A stretch of 64,000 nt of DNA from Oscheius dolichura (Eukaryota > Nematoda > Chromadorea > Rhabditida > Rhabditidae): positions 11,222,001-11,286,000 of the forward strand of contig OW051492.1 in assembly GCA_932521035.1 (NCBI GenBank), read 5' to 3'. The notes beneath the pieces were generated by a model. That model worked only from the letters and a program-made list of their open reading frames with translations. It was not told where the DNA came from and searched no databases. Of this stretch, positions 49,610 to 60,100 are shown piece after piece. Position numbers and translations under genes: made by a program. The stretch's first letter is position 1. Each line of letters opens with the position of its first letter.

Positions 49610-52600
49610 TAAAAAACCCAAACTCTTCTGTAAAAAACCCAAACTCTTCCGTAAAAAACCCAAACTCTTCCGTAAAAAACCCAAACTCTTCCGTAAAAAA
49701 CTCAAACTCTTCCGTAAAAAAAACCCAAACTCTTCCGTAAAAAACTCAAACTGTTATTTGAACTACCGCCTAAAACATAGGACTCGTCCCATCCATGGAA
49801 CAACCCAAACTCTTCCGTAAAAAACCCAAACTCTTCCGTAAAAAAAACCCAAACTCTTCCGTAAAAAACCCAAACTCTTCCGTAAAAAACCCAAACTCTT
49901 CCGTAAAAAACCCAAACTCTTCCGTAAAAAACCCAAACTCTTCCGTAAAAAACTCAAACTCTTCCGTAAAAAACCCAAACTCTTCCGTAAAAAACCCAAA
50001 CTCTTCCGTAAAAAACCCAAACTCTTCCGTAAAAAACTCAAACTCTTCCGTAAAAAACTCAAACTCTTCCGTAAAAAAAACCCAAACTCTTCCGTAAAAA
50101 ACCCAAACTCTTCCGTAAAAAAAACCCAAACTCTTCCGTAAAAAACTCAAACTCTTCCGTAAAAAACTCAAACTCTTCCGTAAAAAACTCAAACTCTTCC
50201 GTAAAAATCTCAAACTGTTATTCGAACTACCGCCTAAAACATAGGACTCGTCCCATCCATGGAACAACCCAAACTCTTCCGTAAAAAACCCAAACTCTTC
50301 CGTAAAAAACCCAAACTCTTCCGTAAAAAACCCAAACTCTTCCGTAAAAAACTCAAACTCTTCCGTAAAAAACTCAAACTCTTCCGTAAAAAACCCAAAC
50401 TCTTCCGTAAAAAACTCAAACTCTTCCGTAAAAAACCCAAACTCTTCCGTAAAAAACCCAAACTCTTCCGTAAAAAACCCAAACTCTTCCGTAAAAAACC
50501 CAAACTCTTCCGTAAAAAAAACCCAAACTCTTCCGTAAAAAACCCAAACTCTTCCGTAAAAAACTCAAACTCTTCCGTAAAAAACTCAAACTCTTCCGTA
50601 AAAAAAACCCAAACTCTTCCGTAAAAAACCCAAACTCTTCCGTAAAAAAAACCCAAACTCTTCCGTAAAAAACTCAAACTCTTCCGTAAAAAACTCAAAC
50701 TCTTCCGTAAAAAAAACCCAAACTCTTCCGTAAAAAACCCAAACTCTTCCGTAAAAAAAACCCAAACTCTTCCGTAAAAAACCCAAACTCTTCCGTAAAA
50801 AACTCAAACTCTTCCGTAAAAAACCCAAACTCTTCCGTAAAAAACCCAAACTCTTCCGTAAAAAACCCAAACTCTTCCGTAAAAAACTCAAACTCTTCCG
50901 TAAAAAACTCAAACTCTTCCGTAAAAAAAACCCAAACTCTTCCGTAAAAAACCCAAACTCTTCCGTAAAAATCTCAAACTGTTATTCGAACTACCGCCTA
51001 AAACATAGGACTCGTCCCATCCATGGAACAACCCAAACTCTTCCGTAAAAAACCCAAACTCTTCCGTAAAAAACCCAAACTCTTCCGTAAAAAACCCAAA
51101 CTCTTCCGTAAAAAACTCAAACTCTTCCGTAAAAAACTCAAACTCTTCCGGAAAAAACCCAAACTCTTCCGTAAAAAACTCAAACTCTTCCGTAAAAAAC
51201 CCAAACTCTTCCGTAAAAAACCCAAACTCTTCCGTAAAAAACCCAAACTCTTCCGTAAAAAAAACCCAAACTCTTCCGTAAAAAACCCAAACTCTTCCGT
51301 AAAAAACCCAAACTCTTCCGTAAAAAACCCAAACTCTTCCGTAAAAAACCCAAACTCTTCCGTAAAAAACCCAAACTCTTCCGTAAAAAACCCAAACTCT
51401 TCCGTAAAAAACCCAAACTCTTCCGTAAAAAAAACCCAAACTCTTCCGTAAAAAACCCAAACTCTTCCGTAAAAAACTCAAACTCTTCCGTAAAAAACCC
51501 AAACTCTTCCGTAAAAAACCCAAACTCTTCCGTAAAAAACCAAAACTCTTCCGTAAAAAACTCAAACTCTTCCGTAAAAAACTCAAACTCTTCCGTAAAA
51601 AAAACCCAAACTCTTCCGTAAAAAACCCAAACTCTTCCGTAAAAAAAACCCAAACTCTTCCGTAAAAAACTCAAACTCTTCCGTAAAAAACTCAAACTCT
51701 TCCGTAAAAAACTCAAACTCTTCCGTAAAAATCTCAAACTGTTATTCGAACTACCGCCTAAAACATAGGACTCGTCCCATCCATGGAACAACCCAAACTC
51801 TTCCGTAAAAAACCCAAACTCTTCCGTAAAAAACCCAAACTCTTCCGTAAAAAACCCAAACTCTTCCGTAAAAAACTCAAACTCTTCCGTAAAAAACTCA
51901 AACTCTTCCGTAAAAAACCCAAACTCTTCCGTAAAAAACCCAAACTCTTCCGTAAAAAACCCAAACTCTTCCGTAAAAAACTCAAACTCTTCCGTAAAAA
52001 ACTCAAACTCTTCCGTAAAAAAAACCCAAACTCTTCCGTAAAAAACCCAAACTCTTCCGTAAAAAAAACCCAAACTCTTCCGTAAAAAACTCAAACTCTT
52101 CCGTAAAAAACTCAAACTCTTCCGTAAAAAACTCAAACTCTTCCGTAAAAATCTCAAACTGTTATTCGAACTACCGCCTAAAACATAGGACTCGTCCCAT
52201 CCATGGAACAACCCAAACTCTTCCGTAAAAAACCCAAACTCTTCCGTAAAAAACCCAAACTCTTCCGTAAAAAACTCAAACTCTTCCGTAAAAAACTCAA
52301 ACTCTTCCGTAAAAAAAACCCAAACTCTTCCGTAAAAAACCCAAACTCTTCCGTAAAAAAAACCCAAACTCTTCCGTAAAAAACTCAAACTCTTCCGTAA
52401 AAAACTCAAACTCTTCCGTAAAAAAAACCCAAACTCTTCCGTAAAAAACCCAAACTCTTCCGTAAAAAAAACCCAAACTCTTCCGTAAAAAACCCAAACT
52501 CTTCCGTAAAAAACTCAAACTCTTCCGTAAAAAACCCAAACTCTTCCGTAAAAAACCCAAACTCTTCCGTAAAAAACCCAAACTCTTCCGTAAAAAACTC

Positions 52601-52625
52601 AAACTCTTCCGTAAAAAACTCAAAC
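49610..52625 (+). repeat. Satellite family C, third array
   Basis: A copy of the second C array (46035-49050) at a constant offset of 3575 bp, with the same 23-bp units, the same CGGAAAAAAC monomer (near 51150) and the same spacer positions. The one difference I noticed is ACCAAAACTC near 51540 where the earlier copy has ACCCAAACTC. Confidence 0.95.
49752..52210 (+). repeat. Five 51-bp spacers in the third C array
   Basis: Copies lie at 49752-49802, 50216-50266, 50980-51030, 51740-51790 and 52160-52210, each exactly 3575 bp after its partner in the second C array. The first again carries the TTATTTGAAC form, confirming block duplication and not independent insertion. Confidence 0.9.
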
Positions 52626-52768
52626 TGTTATTCGAAAAAAACCCAAACTCTCGAACTTTATTCGAACTGGTCGAAGAACAAATCGCGTTTTATAGCCCAA
52701 AAACTATTATAATCCAGAAATAGGTACAGTAATATGGTGCAGCTTTTGGAAAAGAAGGTAGGAGGTCC
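52626..52768 (+). repeat. C/D junction fragment, copy 2 (true border)
   Basis: Identical in plan to 49051-49193 but continuous with family D at 52769. The D-like part is 52676-52768. It shows that the D array starts inside a unit, at GAACAAATCGCG, after about 25 bp of sequence (TTTATTCGAACTGGTCGAA region) found in neither C nor D. Confidence 0.9.
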
Positions 52769-54370
52769 GAAATTGTACTCATTCGAACCGCCTCATCGAG
52801 CTGAGTCTAAAAAACCAGCTCCCGTCACAGGAGGACGCCTTTGAGCCACGTTATGGCTCCTAGATCATAAACCAGGGTTTAAGCCAATACAAATCTCTTG
52901 GGCAATTTGAACAGGCCAGTACGGAATAAAAACCTAATGATTGGAGAACGTTCGACCACTCTTCTTGTAGAGCTCGACGAGAAGAGTACGAATAACCCAA
53001 GATCGAATAGGGTTCGCTGAACAAATCGCGTTTTATAGCCCAAAAACTATTATAGTCCAAAAATAGGGGGTAGGCCAATACAAATCTCTTGGGCAATTTG
53101 AACAGGCCAGTACGGAATAAAAACCTAATGATTGGAGAACGTTCGACCACTCTTCTTGTAGAGCTCGACGAGTAGAGTACGAATAACCCAAGCTCGAATA
53201 GGGTTCGCTGAACAAATAGGGTTTTATAGCCCAAAAACTATTATAATCCAGAAAAAGGTACAGTAATATGGTGCAGCTTTTGGAAAAGAAGGTAGGAGGT
53301 CCGAAATTGTACTCTTTCGAACCGCCTCATCGAGCTGAGTCTAAAAAACCAGCTCCCGTCACAGGAGGACGCCTTTGAGCCACGTTATGGCTCCTAGATC
53401 ATAAACCAGGGTTTAAGCCAATACAAATCTCTTGGGCAATTTGAACAGGCCAGTACGGAATAAAAACCTAATGATTGGAGAACGTTCGACCACTCTTCTT
53501 GTAGAGCTCGACGAGTTGAGTACGAATAACCCAAGATCGAATAGGGTTCGCTGAACAAATCGCGTTTTATAGCCCAAAAACTATTATAGTCCAAAAATAG
53601 GGGGTAGGCCAATACAAATCTCTTGGGCAATTTGAACAGGCCAGTACGGAATAAAAACCTAATGATTGGAGAACGTTCGACCACTCTTCTTGTAGAGCTC
53701 GACGAGTAGAGTACGAATAACCCAAGCTCGAATAGGGTTCGCTGAACAAATAGGGTTTTATAGCCCAAAAACTATTATAATCCAGAAAAAGGTACAGTAA
53801 TATGGTGCAGCTTTTGGAAAAGAAGGTAGGAGGTCCGAAATTGTACTCTTTCGAACCGCCTCATCGAGCTGAGTCTAAAAAACCAGCTCCCGTCACAGGA
53901 GGACGCCTTTGAGCCACGTTATGGCTCCTAGATCATAAACCAGGGTTTAAGCCAATACAAATCTCTTGGGCAATTTGAACAGGCCAGTACGGAATAAAAA
54001 CCTAACGATTGGAGAACGTTCGACCACTCTTCTTGTAGAGCTCGACGAGTTGAGTACGAATAACCCAAGATCGAATAGGGTTCGCTGAACAAATCGCGTT
54101 TTATAGCCCAAAAACTATTATAGTCCAAAAATAGGGGGTAGGCCAATACAAATCTCTTGGGCAATTTGAACAGGCCAGTACGGAATAAAAACCTAATGAT
54201 TGGAGAACGTTCGACCACTCTTCTTGTAGAGCTCGACGAGAAGAGTACGAATAACCCAAGATCGAATAGGGTTCGCTGAACAAAACGGGTTTTATAGCCC
54301 AAAAACTATTATAATCCAGAAATAGGTACAGTAAGATGGTGCAGCTTTTGGAAAAAAAGGTAGGAGGTCC
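52769..54370 (+). repeat. Three tandem 534-bp D units
   Basis: Units at 52769, 53303 and 53837 each contain two copies of the 191-bp part; in the first they start at 52883 and 53074. The two copies in a unit differ consistently, for example ATCGCGTTTTATAG in the first against ATAGGGTTTTATAG or AACGGGTTTTATAG in the second, and AAGATCGAATAG against AAGCTCGAATAG. The duplication is therefore an old fixed feature of this subfamily. Confidence 0.93.
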
Positions 54371-57114
54371 GAAATTGTACTCTTTCCAACCGCCTCATCG
54401 AGCTGAGTCTAAAAAACCAGCTCCCGTCACAGGAGGACGCCTTTGAGCCACGTTATGGCTCCTAGATCATAAACCAGGGTTTAAGCCAATACAAATCTCT
54501 TGGGCAATTTGAACAGGCCAGTACGGAATAAAAACCTAATGATTGGAGAACGTTCGACCACTCTTCTTGTAGAGCTCGACGAGTAGAGTACGAATAACCC
54601 AAGATCGAATAGGGTTCGCTGAACAAAACGGGTTTTATAGCCCAAAAACTATTATAATCCAGAAATAGGTACAGTAATATGGTGCAGCTTTTGGAAAAGA
54701 AGGTAGGAGGTCCGAAATTGTACTCTTTCGAACCGCCTCATCGAGCTGAGTCTAAAAAACCAGCTCCCGTCACAGGAGGACGCCTTTGAGCCACGTTATG
54801 GCTCCTAGATCATAAACCAGGGTTTAAGCCAATACAAATCTCTTGGGCAATTTGAACAGGCCAGTACGGAATAAAAACCTAATGATTGGAGAACGTTCGA
54901 CCACTCTTCTTGTAGAGCTCGACGAGAAGAGTACGAATAACCCAAGATCGAATAGGGTTCGCTGAACAAAACGGGTTTTATAGCCCAAAAACTATTATAA
55001 TCCAGAAATAGGTACAGTAATATGGTGCAGCTTTTGGAAAAAAAGGTAGGAGGTCCGAAATTGTACTCTTTCCAACCGCCTCATCGAGCTGAGTCTAAAA
55101 AACCAGCTCCCGTCACAGGAGGACGCCTTTGAGCCACGTTATGGCTCCTAGATCATAAACCAGGGTTTAAGCCAATACAAATCTCTTGGGCAATTTGAAC
55201 AGGCCAGTACGGAATAAAAACCTAATGATTGGAGAACGTTCGACCACTCTTCTTGTAGAGCTCGACGAGTAGAGTACGAATAACCCAAGATCGAATAGGG
55301 TTCGCTGAACAAAACGGGTTTTATAGCCCAAAAACTATTATAATCCAGAAATAGGTACAGTAATATGGTGCAGCTTTTGGAAAAGAAGGTAGGAGGTCCG
55401 AAATTGTACTCTTTCGAACCGCCTCATCGAGCTGAGTCTAAAAAACCAGCTCCCGTCACAGGAGGACGCCTTTGAGCCACGTTATGGCTCCTAGATCATA
55501 AACCAGGGTTTAAGCCAATACAAATCTCTTGGGCAATTTGAACAGGCCAGTACGGAATAAAAACCTAATGATTGGAGAACGTTCGACCACTCTTCTTGTA
55601 GAGCTCGACGAGTTGAGTACGAATAACCCAAGATCGAATAGGGTTCGCTGAACAAATCGCGTTTTATAGCCCAAAAACTATTATAGTCCAAAAATAGGTA
55701 CAGTAATATGGTGCAGCTTTTGGAAAAAAAGGTAGGAGGTCCGAAATTGTACTCTTTCCAACCGCCTCATCGAGCTGAGTCTAAAAAACCAGCTCCCGTC
55801 ACAGGAGGACGCCTTTGAGCCACGTTATGGCTCCTAGATCATAAACCAGGGTTTAAGCCAATACAAATCTCTTGGGCAATTTGAACAGGCCAGTACGGAA
55901 TAAAAACCTAATGATTGGAGAACGTTCGACCACTCTTCTTGTAGAGCTCGACGAGTAGAGTACGAATAACCCAAGATCGAATAGGGTTCGCTGAACAAAA
56001 CGGGTTTTATAGCCCAAAAACTATTATAATCCAGAAATAGGTACAGTAATATGGTGCAGCTTTTGGAAAAGAAGGTAGGAGGTCCGAAATTGTACTCTTT
56101 CGAACCGCCTCATCGAGCTGAGTCTAAAAAACCAGCTCCCGTCACAGGAGGACGCCTTTGAGCCACGTTATGGCTCCTAGATCATAAACCAGGGTTTAAG
56201 CCAATACAAATCTCTTGGGCAATTTGAACAGGCCAGTACGGAATAAAAACCTAATGATTGGAGAACGTTCGACCACTCTTCTTGTAGAGCTCGACGAGAA
56301 GAGTACGAATAACCCAAGATCGAATAGGGTTCGCTGAACAAAACGGGTTTTATAGCCCAAAAACTATTATAATCCAGAAATAGGTACAGTAATATGGTGC
56401 AGCTTTTGGAAAAAAAGGTAGGAGGTCCGAAATTGTACTCTTTCCAACCGCCTCATCGAGCTGAGTCTAAAAAACCAGCTCCCGTCACAGGAGGACGCCT
56501 TTGAGCCACGTTATGGCTCCTAGATCATAAACCAGGGTTTAAGCCAATACAAATCTCTTGGGCAATTTGAACAGGCCAGTACGGAATAAAAACCTAATGA
56601 TTGGAGAACGTTCGACCACTCTTCTTGTAGAGCTCGACGAGAAGAGTACGAATAACCCAAGATCGAATAGGGTTCGCTGAACAAAACGGGTTTTATAGCC
56701 CAAAAACTATTATAATCCAGAAATAGGTACAGTAATATGGTGCAGCTTTTGGAAAAAAAGGTAGGAGGTCCGAAATTGTACTCTTTCGAACCGCCTCATC
56801 GAGCTGAGTCTAAAAAACCAGCTCCCGTCACAGGAGGACGCCTTTGAGCCACGTTATGGCTCCTAGATCATAAACCAGGGTTTAAGCCAATACAAATCTC
56901 TTGGGCAATTTGAACAGGCCAGTACGGAATAAAAACCTAATGATTGGAGAACGTTCGACCACTCTTCTTGTAGAGCTCGACGAGTAGAGTACGAATAACC
57001 CAAGATCGAATAGGGTTCGCTGAACAAAACGGGTTTTATAGCCCAAAAACTATTATAATCCAGAAATAGGTACAGTAATATGGTGCAGCTTTTGGAAAAG
57101 AAGGTAGGAGGTCC
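54371..57114 (+). repeat. Eight tandem 343-bp D units
   Basis: Units at 54371, 54714, 55057, 55400, 55743, 56086, 56429 and 56772 lack the second 191-bp part. Most read AACGGGTTTTATAG and end in either GGAAAAGAAGG or GGAAAAAAAGG, partly in alternation. The unit at 55400 differs: it has ATCGCGTTTTATAG and ATTATAGTCCAAAAATAGG, signatures of the first half of a 534-bp unit, and then continues as a 343-bp unit. It looks like a 534-bp unit that lost 191 bp by exchange between its two halves. Confidence 0.92.
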
Positions 57115-60100
57115 GAAATTGTACTCTTTCGAACCGCCTCATCGAGCTGAGTCTAAAAAACCAGCTCCCGTCACAGGAGGACGCCTTTGAGCCACGTTAT
57201 GGCTCCTAGATCATAAACCAGGGTTTAAGCCAATACAAATCTCTTGGGCAATTTGAACAGGCCAGTACGGAATAAAAACCTAATGATTGGAGAACGTTCG
57301 ACCACTCTTCTTGTAGAGCTCGACGAGTTGAGTACGAATAACCCAAGATCGAATAGGGTTCGCTGAACAAATCGCGTTTTATAGCCCAAAAACTATTATA
57401 GTCCAAAAATAGGGGGTAGGCCAATACAAATCTCTTGGGCAATTTGAACAGGCCAGTACGGAATAAAAACCTAATGATTGGAGAACGTTCGACCACTCTT
57501 CTTGTAGAGCTCGACGAGTAGAGTACGAATAACCCAAGCTCGAATAGGGTTCGCTGAACAAATAGGGTTTTATAGCCCAAAAACTATTATAATCCAGAAA
57601 AAGGTACAGTAATATGGTGCAGCTTTTGGAAAAAAAGGTAGGAGGTCCGAAGTTGTATGCTTTCGAACCGCCTCATCGAGCTGAGTCTAAAAAACCAGCT
57701 CCCGTCACAGGAGGACGCCTTTGAGCCACGTTATGGCTCCTAGATCATAAACCAGGGTTTAAGCCAATACAAATCTCTTGGGCAATTTGAACAGGCCAGT
57801 ACGGAATAAAAACCTAATGATTGGAGAACGTTCGACCACTCTTCTTGTAGAGCTCGACGAGTAGAGTACGAATAACCCAAGATCGAATAGGGTTCGCTGA
57901 ACAAAACGGGTTTTATAGCCCAAAAACTATTATAATCCAGAAATAGGTACAGTAATATGGTGCAGCTTTTGGAAAAGAAGGTAGGAGGTCCGAAATTGTA
58001 CTCTTTCGAACCGCCTCATCGAGCTGAGTCTAAAAAACCAGCTCCCGTCACAGGAGGACGCCTTTGAGCCACGTTATGGCTCCTAGATCATAAACCAGGG
58101 TTTAAGCCAATACAAATCTCTTGGGCAATTTGAACAGGCCAGTACGGAATAAAAACCTAATGATTGGAGAACGTTCGACCACTCTTCTTGTAGAGCTCGA
58201 CGAGTTGAGTACGAATAACCCAAGATCGAATAGGGTTCGCTGAACAAATCGCGTTTTATAGCCCAAAAACTATTATAGTCCAAAAATAGGGGGTAGGCCA
58301 ATACAAATCTCTTGGGCAATTTGAACAGGCCAGTACGGAATAAAAACCTAATGATTGGAGAACGTTCGACCACTCTTCTTGTAGAGCTCGACGAGTAGAG
58401 TACGAATAACCCAAGCTCGAATAGGGTTCGCTGAACAAATAGGGTTTTATAGCCCAAAAACTATTATAATCCAGAAAAAGGTACAGTAATATGGTGCAGC
58501 TTTTGGAAAAAAAGGTAGGAGGTCCGAAATTGTACTCTTTCGAACCGCCTCATCGAGCTGAGTCTAAAAAACCAGCTCCCGTCACAGGAGGACGCCTTTG
58601 AGCCACGTTATGGCTCCTAGATCATAAACCAGGGTTTAAGCCAATACAAATCTCTTGGGCAATTTGAACAGGCCAGTACGGAATAAAAACCTAATGATTG
58701 GAGAACGTTCGACCACTCTTCTTGTAGAGCTCGACGAGTAGAGTACGAATAACCCAAGATCGAATAGGGTTCGCTGAACAAAACGGGTTTTATAGCCCAA
58801 AAACTATTATAATCCAGAAATAGGTACAGTAATATGGTGCAGCTTTTGGAAAAGAAGGTAGGAGGTCCGAAATTGTACTCTTTCGAACCGCCTCATCGAG
58901 CTGAGTCTAAAAAACCAGCTCCCGTCACAGGAGGACGCCTTTGAGCCACGTTATGGCTCCTAGATCATAAACCAGGGTTTAAGCCAATACAAATCTCTTG
59001 GGCAATTTGAACAGGCCAGTACGGAATAAAAACCTAATGATTGGAGAACGTTCGACCACTCTTCTTGTAGAGCTCGACGAGTTGAGTACGAATAACCCAA
59101 GATCGAATAGGGTTCGCTGAACAAATCGCGTTTTATAGCCCAAAAACTATTATAGTCCAAAAATAGGGGGTAGGCCAATACAAATCTCTTGGGCAATTTG
59201 AACAGGCCAGTACGGAATAAAAACCTAATGATTGGAGAACGTTCGACCACTCTTCTTGTAGAGCTCGACGAGTAGAGTACGAATAACCCAAGCTCGAATA
59301 GGGTTCGCTGAACAAATAGGGTTTTATAGCCCAAAAACTATTATAATCCAGAAAAAGGTACAGTAATATGGTGCAGCTTTTGGAAAAGAAGGTAGGAGGT
59401 CCGAAATTGTACTCTTTCGAACCGCCTCATCGAGCTGAGTCTAAAAAACCAGCTCCCGTCACAGGAGGACGCCTTTGAGCCACGTTATGGCTCCTAGATC
59501 ATAAACCAGGGTTTAAGCCAATACAAATCTCTTGGGCAATTTGAACAGGCCAGTACGGAATAAAAACCTAATGATTGGAGAACGTTCGACCACTCTTCTT
59601 GTAGAGCTCGACGAGTAGAGTACGAATAACCCAAGCTCGAATAGGGTTCGCTGAACAAATAGGGTTTTATAGCCCAAAAACTATTATAATCCAGAAAAAG
59701 GTACAGTAATATGGTGCAGCTTTTGGAAAAGAAGGTAGGAGGTCCGAAATTGTACTCTTTCGAACCGCCTCATCGAGCTGAGTCTAAAAAACCAGCTCCC
59801 GTCACAGGAGGACGCCTTTGAGCCACGTTATGGCTCCTAGATCATAAACCAGGGTTTAAGCCAATACAAATCTCTTGGGCAATTTGAACAGGCCAGTACG
59901 GAATAAAAACCTAATGATTGGAGAACGTTCGACCACTCTTCTTGTAGAGCTCGACGAGTTGAGTACGAATAACCCAAGATCGAATAGGGTTCGCTGAACA
60001 AATCGCGTTTTATAGCCCAAAAACTATTATAGTCCAAAAATAGGGGGTAGGCCAATACAAATCTCTTGGGCAATTTGAACAGGCCAGTACGGAATAAAAA

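Larger units (their letters stand above)
45619..52768 (+). repeat. 3575-bp tandem duplication spanning B, C and C/D junction
   Basis: Copy 1 is 45619-49193 and copy 2 is 49194-52768. Each contains, in order, a short B array, a C array with five spacers, and the C/D junction fragment. The internal join at 49193/49194 abuts GGAGGTCC and GTCCACCAGC; the shared GTCC suggests a breakpoint with 4-bp microhomology. Copy 2 continues from GGAGGTCC into full D units at 52769, so copy 1 is the inserted or extra copy. I noticed a single base difference, which means the event is recent, or the second copy is an assembly artefact. Confidence 0.93.

Noticed and set aside
40046..52210. Spacers as insertion sequence or transposon remnants
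   Set aside because: The 51-bp segment has no terminal inverted repeats or visible target-site duplication, and its copies moved together with the surrounding array.
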